This document shows, in pieces, positions 36,483-50,220 of a stretch of 64,000 bases of DNA. How positions within the stretch are numbered: the stretch's first letter is position 1; every line of letters starts with the position of its first letter. A program made the translations under genes and the position numbers. A model generated the notes under the pieces. It worked only from the letters and a program-made list of their open reading frames with translations. It searched no databases and was not told the DNA's origin. This DNA comes from Manihot esculenta (taxonomy: Eukaryota > Streptophyta > Magnoliopsida > Malpighiales > Euphorbiaceae). The stretch lies in NCBI RefSeq assembly GCF_001659605.2, contig NC_035163.2:30096158-30160157 (forward strand), written 5' to 3'.

Positions 36483-39400
36483 ATGTTGTGTTGCATTTTA
36501 TTCCTTTCTGGTTTCTTGCTTTTGGCGTTTGCCAAAAGGACTCTGTTCCATTGCTTTCTGCCTTATCGCTTCCGTCATCTGAATAGCTCCTATCAGAAGC
36601 CGACGATCATGGTCACCAACGACGTCGGTATTGACACACCGTGGCTCCGTTCTCTGGTTCGCGTACTCGTCTCCACTAATCTCTTCCACGTCCTGGTTTG
36701 CGCGCCTGATTCGTGTGTTTTCTTTTCTTTCTTTATGCTCATAAACCTGTACCAGCGTTGCGTTATTTTTAGCTTAATGTTGGAAATTCTGAGCTGAGAT
36801 TGCTCGTCCAACTATGACTTCTATTGCAGTATTATTTTCGAATCTGGAATTGCTTTGCTGTTTCGAATAGATTGATCACTTGTTTGTGTTACTGTTGAAC
36901 AATGCTCAGAGAAAAATCCGCCTTCAGTCATTGCATTACTTGGCGTCATCCTATTTCAGCTCAGCGAGTAGTCATTGAAGGCGCAACAGCCTTTGCAGTC
37001 TCTGGTGTGTTATGCTTTAGCCTTAGCGTTGTTCAAATGCTCATTTTAGCTATTAGAATTTAGACATGCATCAACTGTGCCCCTTTCCAATTTTTCCTAG
37101 ATCATTGATTAGTATGCAGGATTTGTTGAGACCGATTTTGAACTCTCAAAAATTAATTTTGGATCATCATATTGCAGATCACGCAGAAATCTATTTGTTA
37201 AGTGGAAGAAAGGCTTCAGAATGGGAAATTGAGCATAAACATTTATACAACTGATTTTCATATATTAACTCTCCCAGTGTCATGTTTACGTTTTTATTCT
37301 TTATTCTTTCAATCTATTGTGCTGTAGTTAGTGGGGAATAAGAAGCATTAGTTGCCCCGAGAAATTCTGCAGTTTTTTTTGTCCAAAAAAATTCCCTTGC
37401 AATTTATAGACCAAGCCTTGAGTTTCTTTGATTTTTTAAATAATTAAGCTCTCAAAATTTTTATTACTCTCCAAATATTATCAAAAATTTCTAAAATTGA
37501 TGTACTAATTTTTATTTTTCATTATTTGGCTTTCTCAATTTTTCTATTGGTCTTTATAATTTATAATTTATAATTTATATATTTTAATTTAAATTTAAAT
37601 TGAGGTAGTAAAATTATTTGACTATCATAGATAAGGTACAAAGTTTAATTAAAAATTAATTACTTAAAAATAAAAAAAATTAATTACTTAAACTTATGTA
37701 TTTACGAATTAAATTTTGATTGGCTTCTATTATTAAAAATTAATTACAAATTAATCTGATGATTTTTACCATATAATCTATAATTATATCAATTTTTCTA
37801 TTTTTACTTTTGCTCTCCCCCTTATTCTAGGGAAGTATAATGTTTTCCTTTAACTTCCCTTCCATTTTGCCTTCTCTCATTTATTTTATAAAGATTAAAA
37901 AAAAATATTTACTTGATAAAATTAGTGATCTCAACCCTCACACAAATTTTGGATTGATGAGCTGAAATATTCATTTAGTTTTATATGATATATTCTTTAT
38001 TATTTTACAAATCTTTTTAATTTTTTCATGTCAATTTGATTTTAATGATTATTACTTTTTTAATTTAGTTCTACCGTACTATATTGCCTAGCTAAGTAGC
38101 TATTTGGAGTTTATATTTATTTTCTGACTTTTGAATGTAAAAATTAGATATAATGCATTAAAGTTATTTTTTTTATGTGCAATATTCTTTATATCATTAA
38201 GTCATATAATAATCACACAATAATTTTGTAGTACTGATGTTTATTATAGAGATTGAATATTTTTTGAATAAACTTTTATAGTTTGATGTGTTGTATTATT
38301 TTTATTTTACTCTATGTTCTATATATTCTATATATATGTTTACATGTGCACACGTGGATATTATATTCATGTATTATAATTGGCTCCCTCTAAGAAAATT
38401 TCTTGGCTCCCCCCCCCCCCCCCCCGATATTGCTTGTTCTTATTTTCATTCTATATAATTTTTCTAGAAATACTGAAATTCTACATATGATTTGCTGGCA
38501 CTCCGGCTGATTGTGCTTCTTTAGGAGTCATTTCCTTCAATTCCCGATCTGGTAGCGCTCTGCTTTAATCTGCAGCTGCAAAATTCTCAAGTGGATTCAT
38601 TTAAGATTGCAGTTTTTTTGCTCTAATTTTTGCATATATATTCTCTTCTTCTATTTTGTAGCCTTATAAAGTGAAACTTCAATGGTTTGAGAGTTGCAAT
38701 CACTATTGACAGGACATTTTTCTTTTTCATAGAGATACCTCTGATCTTTCTTAGTTAAGGTGACTTTGTTAGAGACTCTTTCATGCTGAACAAAAATGCT
38801 TGCAAACATCCTATTTTTCATGTTTAGGTTTCGTTAGTCAACAAGTTTCTGCATGAAGGTGCTAATTTGTTTTTCTATTTCTTCACATAGGTAATAAGTG
38901 GTATAAATATGGGGATCGACTGTGGCTATCACATGTTAGTATCAATGCACTTCTATGCCTTTCATATTCTCCAAAGCTTGCAGCTGTGAAATTCATCTCT
39001 TTACTGTTGTCTCCTCTTCCATCATCCACTCCTTTCTCACTCTTTTGAAGTGAAAATCTTGTAAGACGTGAACAAAAATTCAGTTTGTGGACAGGAAGCA
39101 TCCCCCTAACTTTGTGATCAAACAATAAAGCATCCCTTTAAAACTAGGGCTTCTAACTAACTTGATATTGATGTATTTTTGTTTTAGTTAATCTTCCTGC
39201 TTTATGGTTTTATGCTTGCTGATCCCTTAATAAATTGCAGTGTCTACTCTGGTACTGTTGCCGGCGCTCGGGAGGCCTTCTTTAATGATGTACCTTCCGT
39301 CTCCATTTCATATGACTGGTATGCAGACATTTGTTTTAGTTCTCAGGTCCAGATCAGTGAGAAGGATTTTCTTCCTGTTAGCTTTTTATGATTGAATTTG

Positions 39401-41381
39401 AACCTTAGGATTTCATTGTTATTGCTCTTTTAACATGCAAAGAGGTCTGACAAAAGAAAAAATGGCCTTCCTTTGCTATCTACAGGTTTGGAGGTAAAGC
39501 ACCATTCAAGACTTCACAATTGCAGTTGAAGCTTGCATACCAATAATAAGTGCTCTTCTTGTTGAGATTAGGAATCAAACTTATCCTTCAAGTTGTTTTC
39601 TGAATATAGATTTGCCAACAAATGTTTCTAATCACAAGGTAAGTTGCAGGCTAGATTGTCAAAACATTACAGTATGAGTGCTACAGAACTAAGGAAACAT
39701 TTTGGCATTGGCATTTCTTTTGGATGCATTTTCATTTCATTTCATTTCCCATGTTGGTGAATACTGATGGTTTCATCTGGAAGAAAAGGAAGCCAAATAT
39801 TTTCAGCAACTATTAAAGGAAAAAATGAAGAGATTTTTTAAAATAAACCTTCTCATTTTGTTGCAGTCGTTCATGAAGGTATGACTAAAGTCTAAACTGT
39901 AAACCAAATCTTGCTTGGACATATTATTTTATTGATTACAAACAGTTTTGTTGCATGGTTCAGTTTGTTCTGAAAGCATAGAATTACCTGTTTTAAACCT
40001 TAAATATACGTGCAGGTGCACTTGCATATTTGATTTGGATGTCTTTGACTCTTATTTTTCTGGGGAAATATGTTAGCCTGCCCTGTCAGATTAATATTGT
40101 CATTTTTGGAGGGAATTATGGGAAAAAAGAGGAGGCAGTCTGATGAGGGAAAGGAGAGACCAGTGGTACAGCTCATTTCATTTGTCATTCTTATAATTTC
40201 ATTTGTTGCATATGCTTCATTCTTACTTTGGAGTGCCTGGCCTTTTGCATTATCGCTTATGATAAGATTATTAGTGATTCTGTTATGTTTATAAACTCAA
40301 ATGTTAGTTTGCGGTTTGGCTGTTTCTTATGCCTCCACAAGGGATATAAGCTGACTAGGCAGGGCAAAAGCATATTCAAAACGGTGTGGAAGCAAGTTCC
40401 TTCCGGCATGGAAGGAGGAAAAATGTTATCAACAATGACAATGGACACAAATTCAGCAGCCGCAACAGAAACTGGTACATCAAATGTATCGCAAGAACAA
40501 ATGTGGTTTGGAGGAGAAGTAGGTCTCCTTTTATTATTTTGTTTATCCCTTTTTAACAAGTTTTTTGTTCCCTTTTCTGCTTAGTAGGTACTCCTGTTAT
40601 AGTATTATCTAGACTTCTCTGTCTAAAGCTAAAGCGTTTCCCTGGCCAAGTTCTTTGTCACCTGCGATAACATCATGCAGTGCGCGCCTTCTCCCTTCAT
40701 CATTTCTTTCCTTTTCTAAAATTTTCATAATCTCCTTTTCCGTTCTTCTAAACCACTTTCTGCTCATATTTTTGGGAGGGAAAAGATATCCTCCGCAAAG
40801 AAGAGAATTGTATTGGTAGGTCAGGTCATTCAACAAGTGAACTTATTGAATATAGAATCAGTTGATAAAGGAGTTGTGTACAAGTATTGCAATTCTGTTG
40901 TCTAAATATTTTGTGTATGTTATGATCAATCACCATTTATAAAGAAAAAAAAGTTAATTGTGGCTAGTGTTTGTGAATGATTCAGATAATTTTTTATGTG
41001 CTCTGTAGAGACACTATTTAGAGCAATATTACTTTTCTTAATCCTGCTTTCACCCTTTTATTTTTTCAGAATACTGTGTAATTAAATTTAAGAAATTTTT
41101 TCATCTTTAATTTTGATAGGCAAAGGGAGCTCAAGTTGATGATGATGATACAGATCGTAGATTTCTTCAGGAAGGATAAGTGCGTCACTATCTTTGTTTA
41201 TAAGTTGAAACTCATCTGAGATTCCGTATAAAATTGTCCATAATTAACAGAATACCTGTATTTATTTCAGATTACAGTAACTCCCCTTGGTGCCCTATCC
41301 CAATTTGATACAGGCTGCCTAGATTACTTTAAAGATTGGCTGCCAGGCGTGGTTGACCGCCCATCTCCATCCGCTGGATAA
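36483..41381 (+). pseudogene. SurE-type 5'-nucleotidase/phosphatase (At4g14930-like), decayed
   Basis: Nine exon remnants: 36483-36712, 36910-37004, 38498-38551, 38891-38934, 39241-39318, 39486-39638, 40342-40518, 41120-41179 and 41271-41381. Family segments are clear: [92 protein letters not shown] and ITVTPLGALSQFDT. SurE proteins are metal-dependent nucleotidases whose first NDDG aspartate pair binds the metal; here it is NDVG. Further lesions: GIDTPWL in place of the usual G-I-D-A-P-G-L; no AG acceptor before exon 3 (TG instead); about 11 bases missing in exon 3, shifting the frame; one base missing in exon 6, shifting the frame to a stop; and a TAA where exon 8 should end in tyrosine. 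The probable original start codon now reads CTG (about 36588). Several exons remain undamaged, so decay is recent. Confidence 0.86.
38409..38425. repeat. Poly-C tract (17 C)
   Basis: A 17-base C run in intron 2 of the SurE pseudogene. Length uncertain. Confidence 0.85.
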
Positions 41382-44300
41382 GGTTTGTCTCCACAACAAA
41401 ATCAAAGCCATGTGAGGGGACAATGTTCTATATGTAGCTTGGTTTCTCATTCCAGATTGATTTTGACTGTGTATGAATACCTTACCATCTTCATGTGTTT
41501 ATGCACCATTTTACCCTTGTTTCTTCTATCTCTTACTGGGATTATCATGCTCCAAAGCCAAAATAAGCCTTTTTAAATATTGCTTTTTGCTTTTTCTGTG
41601 TAGAACTGAATAGGCTCTTTGCAGAATAAATCTTGTGAACTTATGAATTATGACTCAGTGGCAGAAAGGAAGATGACAAACACTTGCCTTTCAAAGTGAA
41701 GTGCATAATTCCAAATTTCCAATACGTAGTGTCAATTACTTCTTAATTTCTTTCAATGATGCTCTAGTACTTGGGATATCAAATCCCTTGTCAGCGGTTA
41801 TTAGTCGAAGGAAATCTTTGTATCTTGTTTTGTTGTTGACATGGTGGTCATCTTTCAAGTGCTCATAGACAGTGAGTTCCATTAGTACCACAACTCATTG
41901 CTCAGACTGATTAACTCATTAGAATTTCAAAGGCATCGCATCTTATGGTACAAGATTGGATGGGAAATGGATTATTGGCTCACCAAAAGTTTTAGACCAA
42001 AATTTATCTCATTTTCTTACAGAAGTTGTCAAGAAATATTTTCGAGTAAATGTCAAGACAGTTTTCTGTGAGATTAGGCTCAAAGTTTAGCACATTGGAT
42101 ACCTTTTGGTGCCACTAAGTAAGCTGATTGCCTTGAGCTGGCAAAAATTTTCTTCCCCCATTAAACCTGAATGGGGCTAATATCTTGGATGGAATATTAA
42201 AATTTAGCTAAAAATCAGCTTTTTTTTTTTGCATATATTAATCAACGAGACTTCTGAACCATTTAGTAGATCAGCTACAAGTGTTTGCACAAGGCAATCT
42301 TTTGCTGGATTTGTCTAATTTATCTCACCATGTAAAATTTTTCGGTTAACTTTGGTGATTCAATATTTAGATGGCTTCAAGTTCGATTAGGATGCTGTTA
42401 TTGTTAGTGACATTCCTTGCAATAATATTTCACATTGGAGTTCCTTTATTATTATTATTTTCTTTTGGGTAAATTACCTTTTTGTTTCTAGATTATATCA
42501 AAATTAACATACATTCTTTGATTTTTAAGTTTCATGCACTAAAAAAAAATCATTGAGTTTTTAAAAGCATAAATGAAAAAGTAATTTATCATTTTCTTTT
42601 TCTACAATCTTCTTATATTATTCTGGCTGAAAATTTTGTTAATGTACGCACTACGCAGAACTGTTATTCGTGGCTGATTGAAAGGCTGGTAGGAATTTAT
42701 CTGGATTCTTTTTATGAAAGGAAAATTTACATCATCATTCACCGGCTTTCTGCGTGCTAATTTTGTAAAATGTAATTGTAATGATATTGCAATTAGCAAT
42801 AAAAGCTTTTGTGAAACTCGTTTGGTGCTGATGTATTGAGAAGATCTTGACCAATTTGATAATAACTCTTGCATTTGCTTTAAGTTATTACAAATACCAA
42901 TGGGACTCGATGTGCATGTCGGTGGTCATTAGTAGTCATTAGAATTAGCTGATATTTCTTATATTTTTCTATATTTGTATTACCCAACCCATTAATTAAT
43001 TAGTCATTAGATTAGTTCATAAATCTAATCGATTTTGATCAGGAAAAAACAAGGTCAAGCGTAACTACAATGTAGTTGATCCAAGGAATAAGGATTAGAA
43101 ATCTGAACCAAATAAATCAGACATGGATGAACTGAACAGATGAGATTAGAAAAGGAATCTCTCCCGACCATTGATTGGAACCGTTTTGGCAACAAGTTTT
43201 ATTATTGTTATTATTGTTGTTGGCATTTCCGTCGAAACTGGGAAAAAAGCTAGTTGGAATTTAATTAAAATATTTCCGATATCAATAAAAAAATTAGAAA
43301 AAATGGTTAGCAAAGTTTAATCTAGTTGTTGCTTTAATTATTTGATAATTGACATGGCAAAGATGGAAATTTATTTCTTCTTTTCCTTGTGCTTTGTATT
43401 TATTTATAGTCCATCAATAATAATTTAATGGTAGAGTAATTTTTATTCACATCTAGGTGTATACATCTAACTAATAAATAAATTATATAATAGTTAAAAT
43501 CATAATAGTCTCACATATACAAATTTAAATTAATAAGATCTTGTGAAGAATATATATTGGCGTCAAATAATATATTTATCTATCTTTATTTATAATCAAT
43601 CTATATACTTGGTCAATGATTTAAAACAGTTAGATTTTCAAGCGATTAGGATATTTCTCTTGATTATATTAAAATTTTACAAGAATTTAATTAATTTTCA
43701 TATTTAAAAATATTGAAAAATGCAATCCTTTTAACTTAAAAAAAAATAATTTTTTAAAAAAATTAGAAACTATATCAAAAAGTAACGTGATTTAGATATG
43801 GAAAGCACCTCTTGAATTGAAATACATTATTATCTTGTTAGGTAAAGTCTGTTAATTTAAATTCCTTAGCAGAAAGTTCATAGTTTCATTCAAAAACATG
43901 ATGCATATTTAAAGGAGGAAATTGTTTTCTGATGCACTTGTCTCAAAAGGTAAATTAACAGTAGTATTTGATTGTGTAAGAATTTATTGTTGAAGACTTG
44001 GGAAAATCATGGAAGTTGTCCCATCCATTCTTTAGTTTTCAAAGGTCAACTTCACAAGGATATTAAAATAAGAAACAAATTGCTAACCCCAACCGCTGAA
44101 ACTGATAAAGCAACAATAATCAGAAGCTAAAATAGACCCAATGCCTCTTAATTAAGTATTAAGCATGTTTAGGGTTTTGGAATAGAGACAGAATTAGAGT
44201 AGTTGGGTTAAAAAAAAATTGAAACAAGGAAATTGATTTTGTAATTAATATAGTATGTAACTGAGATGACAAGAAACTTAAAAGGCAAAAGTAGAAAACA

Positions 44301-45472
44301 AAAAATGCCTTTTTTTCACCAGAGAATATAATAAAACATCATAAATATTTTATGTACATGACATTGACTGGACCTCTCCCATTAATTTCAGTGATCTTGT
44401 ACTAAATCTTCATTGTTTTGATTGAATGGAAGGTGCAGTGGATTCCACTAGTATTGACCATAGGACTTGAACATCTTCACAAGGGCATGATTTCACATCC
44501 TCATATAGAATGTATATCCCTCTTCCTGACAAATTTAAAAGCAAACGTTTTTCTGTGAGAAAAGTATGACATTGCAAAAAAAAAAAAAAATCTTTTGAGA
44601 ACAATTCATTCTAATTTGTTAGAGCAGATTGTGATAGATGAATAAATTGTTAATTTGTTTCAAGCAATTACAATGTGAACCCAGAAGAGGAGAGATAAAA
44701 TGGAGATTGTTAATGAAAATGAAGCAAAACTTGGTGAATGCTGGTTCATTCTCCAATAAGGCAAAAGAACCCAAGAGGGAGAAAAGAAAGAAAGAAGAGA
44801 AAATGATACTGCAGAATCAAGAAACAAGCAGAAATTTAGCATATGAAAGAAGAAATATGAACTGAAAACATACTCTTTTTAGGAGTTGAATGCAAACGAA
44901 ACCATAGCTTCTTCAATGGAGAGAGGAGGGATTGCAACCACTCCATTTAGAGAAGTGGGTGTGGCTCATGTAAGTGAGAGAATGGGATGGAAAAAAACAG
45001 AAAAAGCTCTGTATATTTTGCTTAGACAAGGGTGAACTTAATAAGGCCACTGTTCCTGAGACAAAATTTTTGTCACAGTCCCTTGCAGGCCAATCATGCG
45101 TTTCATACACTTTGGGTATTGGTGCAGTGTCATTTTCAAGCCCTTTTTCCCTTGTATTAGAAGAAGCAAAGCCACCCCACCAATCATCTGTGCTTCACAC
45201 ACTTGCTCTAGCAAACTTACTCTCTCTATATCTTTTTTTTGTTTATTATTTTTACTAACTTCCCTTTTGCCTGAAGCCTCATTTTGGCATTGGCAGCATT
45301 GTTCATACGCTAAATAGCAGAGTCAGAGAGTCGTGGGGTTTATTTGTGTTTGAAGTAAACACTAGATTGTAGTGAGTGTAGTACAAGTATCTCCTTCTCG
45401 TATCTCCACCTGTCCCGTTGGCGTTGAGTTCCTTAGGAGTGTATCGGAGGCTTAGTTTTGCTGGGTTAAAAA
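41382..45472. other. Gene-poor AT-rich spacer, left part
   Basis: 4.1 kb without recognised coding exons. The first about 300 bp are the former SurE 3' UTR. The open frames seen (for example 44638-44865, 44974-45258) are lysine-rich or hydrophobic and match nothing I recognise. Confidence 0.5.
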
Positions 45473-45948
45473 TAGGGGTGAGCAGAATCCGGTTCAAACC
45501 GAAAAAACCGACCGAACCGAATCGATTTGAAAATTTGATTCGGTTTTTTATACATTTCGGTTCTGTTCGGTTCGGTTTTAAATTTCAGAAATTTTAGTTA
45601 TTTCGGTTCGGTTCGGTTTTGATCAGAAAAAAACCGAAAAAACCGAACCGAACCGATTAGGGATAATAATATGTTTTTTCAATAATATAGAGAAATTAAA
45701 TTATATTAAAATTAAAATATTTTAATTAAATTTTAAAATACTAAAAATAAAGTGTAAAAAATTAAAAAAATATTAAAAATCGAAACTGATCAAACCGAAC
45801 CGAATCGAACCGAATCAGACCGGTTCGGTTCGATTCGGTTTCTGACCAAAATCGGTTCGGTTCGGTTTTCATAAAAACTAAAATTTCGGTTTTCGGTTTA
45901 TTCGGTTCGGTTCGGTTTTGAACCGAACCGACCGAATGCTCACCCCTA
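45473..45948. mobile_element. hAT-type MITE with 12-bp terminal inverted repeats and 8-bp target duplication
   Basis: The element begins TAGGGGTGAGCA and ends with its exact reverse complement TGCTCACCCCTA. It is flanked by GTTAAAAA (45465-45472) and GTTAAAAG (45949-45956), an 8-bp target duplication with one mismatch. The 476-bp body is made largely of CGGTT/AACCG repeats facing each other across an AT-rich centre (about 45660-45780), so the single strand can fold into one long hairpin. There is no transposase. Short TIRs starting TAGGGGTG with 8-bp duplications are typical of non-autonomous hAT elements. Confidence 0.9.
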
Positions 45949-46674
45949 GTTAAAAGTTTGATTTCAGTAGTGCCTAATATGTATTTAGAATGTTCACAAA
46001 GTAAGTTGCACACAAACTGATGCAAGAGTTTTTCAATGCTTGATTGATTAGAGTTGCAAAAGCCCAAAAGTATAAAGACAGAGACACCTTGTGGGTTATG
46101 GGCTAACAAGCTTTTGAATTGAGGCCACTCTTCAAAAGCCCATTTGCGTCATTCAGCCCGTTAAAGGAACAGGTCATGTTAATTTTGGAAGGCAAATTGT
46201 CCCATACACCTGTGTACCATGTCTATATGCGCCTTTCATTTATAAAAAATTCAAATCTTACCTGAATTATGGATAGTGGAGTACTCTGCACGAGGAGAAT
46301 ACATAAATTTGAGATATTTTGCCGTTTTGTACTATAATTACTGCACCAACATAATAGATAAATTGTTAATTCACGAAGAGATTCTATCATATAAATTTCC
46401 AAAAGTTTGCAAAGTATCAGATTGGAAGGAGGCTCTCTTGTTGTAATGTAGGCTTTGCAAGGAAAACCTTACCACAGTACCATTAAGGTTATATCTAGGA
46501 TGTTTGATATTTAATCTCTCCTCTCCATATTGCTCAATGTGTTTATGTCAACTAAGAATAGAAATGTGCAGATCATTTCTTAATTGACAATATTTATCTA
46601 ACTGAGTTCTTATGTCATAGTATTTTAATACAATCTAACTTTATAAATTTAGAGGCTTTTTGTAATATTTAGCT

Positions 46675-46860
46675 GCTTGATGTGGAAAAATATCCCACAT
46701 CGATAAATTACTAATTCAACTGATAATATATAAATCTTGATTTAATACTATTAAATAGTTATTTAACCATTTTGAAACAAGTAAAAAAGTAAATTCAAAA
46801 ATTATTTTGGTTAATTTGATCCGAATGGCTTTAAATACATGTGTTATAATCGTTCTGAAC
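46675..46860 (+). mobile_element. Possible worn TRIM LTR fragment
   Basis: TCCCACAT, then ACTATTAAATAGTTATTTAA, CCATTTTGAAACAAGT and AAAAATTATTTTGG follow the same order as TCCCACAT, ACTACTAAATAACTTGG, CCATTTTGG..CAAGT and AAAAGTTATTTGGG in the minus strand of the TRIM near 58 kb. It is too diverged to define ends. Confidence 0.4.
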
Positions 46861-48432
46861 CTCTCTTAAAAAAGAAACTTCCGCTTTATCTTCAACCTTT
46901 TAAATCTCTCTATTGTTATTACCGGCAGAAAAACAACTTTAAATAACTCAAGTTCAAAACAAGTATTCAGTTCATTTATTCAGCTTATTCAATATCACTC
47001 AATCTCATTTATAGATAAATAGATTCAATATTTTCATACTCTACGTGTTTTAATCTTATGCTTCCTGTGGATCCACTAATTATCAATATATATATCTTTA
47101 TAAAAAAAAATTCTCCTTTGAGGGATAGGGAAACAGGAAGAGTGGAAAATGAAAATGGTCTCCAGCTTTTACTGGTCAATGTTAAATTATTGAAAACTTA
47201 TATTGATTTATTTCTGATCACTGCCTCATCAAATGAGGCACCTATGCCAGTTGCCATTATTACCACCTGAGCGTGTACTCCATATTGCCCATTGATAGTT
47301 GCAGAACGAGGTAATAATTTAAGAGGCCTCAACATTTGTAAAGTGTCTTCTTCATCTGCCTAAAGTAATACTAGCAAAGAGACAGGATAAAATGGTAATT
47401 TGAGTAAATGTGCCCTATTTTATAAACACATAACTACATTCAGAATCTTTAAAAGCTGAAGCTATGCAAAGAGGAAAGTATAAAACCACAATTGCACAAT
47501 TGAATCAACAAACACGTTGGTATTCTCTTTTTACTTTTTGTGCTTGGGCTTTTGGTTCAAAACTTGCAAGTAAAATTTGAAATTAGAATAGCATGCCACC
47601 GGCAACAGTTGATGATGTTAGGAACAGAGGAGTGGGGGCCCATTAGGCATACGGATCCCCTGGATTTATGGTCAACATAGAATAGAACACAGCTTCACAA
47701 CAATTCGGCAACAGCAATGATTCCCGTTATAAAAGCTGCTATTATGTGGTTACTCCTTCCTATCTTTTCTAAGTAACGGTTCCTAAAATCCCCCAAACAC
47801 ACTCCTTCTCTCCATTTTGCCATCATCTTTCCTTTTCCCTTTCCCCACACTGTCTGTCACCTTTTGCCAACGTTCGCACTACTTCATATGCATTCACGGT
47901 TTAATCTGCTTGATAACTGCATTAAAATTGAATAAAATTTGTATGTTGAACTCTTCCATATTCTTTAATCCCTTGACTTTGACAAACAAGAAAAAGAAAA
48001 ATTAGTAAGAAATGAAGCATTAATTGCAACATTTGCAGTTTCCACAGAAATGAAATGAGGAAAAAAAAAAAAGCCTATAAAGAAAGAAAGGAAGAAAATG
48101 GGTTTATCCCAGAAGAAAAATTATGGTCGGGGCTATTTCCACAAAGACAGACAAGACCCTTCTTTTTTTCTTATGTTGTCTCCAAATGACACAAACTGGC
48201 CACTGCCAATCCATTATTGCCATTTGCCCACTTTCCATGCAATAATTAATTGCCAATTCTTTTTTTTCTAAAAAAAAAAAGTAAAGGAAAATTATATAAG
48301 AAGGAACGAGAGGGAGAGGGAAAGCAAAGCGAGCACTATAAGTACCTAAAGTAGGAGGTTTGAATTTAAAAGGGTAATGATTGAATAATCATATGTACAA
48401 ATGTGGGGCTTATAGATAATAGTTAACCTACC

Positions 48433-48459
48433 TAATAATAATAATAATAATAATAATAA
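48433..48459. repeat. (AAT)n microsatellite
   Basis: About nine TAA units. Confidence 0.9.
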
Positions 48460-50220
48460 GATGGGTGTGGAGGGTTTCAAATTTGAAATGTAAAGACCAG
48501 GATGCATGTAGTAGGTGAAATCAAAGGATTAAGTAACCTACTTTAGTACAAACTCAGACCACCTGTACTTATTACTTTATATTTGGTCATTTTTCAATTT
48601 GAAAAATAAAAAATATAATCTGAATTCAATTCCTCTACTTACAATTTAAAAATATTTTATACTTGATTTTGTGTTCAATTAGATTGGAATTAATAATCTG
48701 CTTTTATACATTTAAATTTAATAAAAACTTGAATAAAATCCCAATCCAACAATCAAACAGCTTTATAGTTTAAATTCAGTTCCCTTAAATCTTTATTTAT
48801 TTATTTATACATACATTTTAAAATAAAAATAATTAAAAAAAGCAGGAGAATCTCTGACATATTTGAATATAGACAAGTAAAACAAAATTTCCACTACATA
48901 ACACCTTCTCTATTATTTTTACTGCGATTAAGCTTACATTTTCCTCTTGCAAGTCTCTTCTTACAACTAAACTACGATTCTTCTTCTTCTTCTTCTCTTT
49001 TCTTTTCCAAGTAAGAAAATAAACACACTTCACTTATTTTGTCACTCGTCAGCTGAGATCGTGATGCCCAACTTCTATGCTTTGCACAAGTTCACTCAAA
49101 TCACGTTCCCTTTAAGCGCGTGGAATGGAAGGTGAAATGCATGTGTTAATAGAGTGCGTGGTTTCCACGTTGACTTGGGGCAGCTAAAGTTCCTCGAGGC
49201 TAGAAGTTGTTTCCAAAATAACAAAGATAATTAATATATAATTATAAGGAAATAAAATAAGCGGGCCACGTGGAGAATGTCCGGGATTTAATGGTGTTTT
49301 GGGGCGCCATTAGCCCTCCGCCGTTGTTAACGTGGATTTGCTTGCTTTCATATTATATCCCACGGGGCGTGTCTGTAGGGACGACCACTATATAGTAGAG
49401 TATTTGTAGCAAATGAATAAGCAAGTTTTTGTTGCTAATTTACAACGAATAAACAAAATTCCACAGCAATCTAGAAAAGTAAAAGTATATACTGTTTTAT
49501 TACACACAAAGAGCAAAGATAAGTGTCAAGTGTTGAGTCCTGACCCAAACTTACACCAACTTGCCAACTCAAACTAAGATGGTGGCTCGGCTCCAAATTT
49601 CAAGTGTTCCCAAATTACTGTATTCTGTAAACTCATACATGTCTTATTATCCCGAAATATCCGTTCACGGGAGTACTTTCCCTTCCTTAATTACTTTTTC
49701 CAAAATTAGCAGAATTTTGGATGTGCCAATTACTATTATACCTATACCTAACTCATCATGTGTTCTTGATTTTCCGCAAATTTGAATCCGCCGATACACT
49801 AAGTGAGTAAACTCTCTTATATTTAAATTAATAAAGAATTTAAAAATAGATAATGGTAGAAATATTTCACTCTTTTTTGTGTAGGCATTGAATTTAGTGG
49901 TCCTTCTAGAGTATAATTCTTTTAGAATCTATCTTAATCTAAGAGTCGTATGAGTTAGGATATATAATTCAGGATCTTATCTCATATTAAGAGTAGCAAT
50001 GGAATTAATAGGATTTGAATTGCTTATAAATTTTATTATTAGTGTGAAATTTGAAATATGCAAAATTCATATTTCATCTCAAAATATAAAATTATCTGAT
50101 ACTTACATCATATTTGGAACCTATGAAAATATGATTTAAGTTTGATATTTTTTGGGCATGTTTCCATTTCATAGTTTTGGATTTTAAATTACCGTTTACA
50201 GCTGATTCGGATAGAAATTA

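Larger units (their letters stand above)
45957..50220. other. Gene-poor AT-rich spacer, middle part
   Basis: No coding exons recognised in 4.3 kb. It contains a possible worn TRIM LTR (46675-46860), an AAT microsatellite (48433-48459), CTT repeats (48977-48993) and A/T-rich runs. Short open frames (for example 47817-48005) have no recognisable features. Confidence 0.5.

Noticed and set aside
36483..36587. Hydrophobic N-terminal extension of the SurE frame as a signal peptide
   Set aside because: Family members start just before KPTIMVTND; the upstream in-frame ATG is more likely leader sequence exposed by loss of the normal start.
40070..40584. Two open frames overlapping SurE exon 7 as separate genes
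   Set aside because: The coding signal is confined to 40342-40518 in the SurE frame; the rest is intron.
45762..46109. 115-codon open frame on the minus strand with NRTEPN-like repeats
   Set aside because: It is a translation of the CGGTT repeats of the hAT MITE, not a protein gene.
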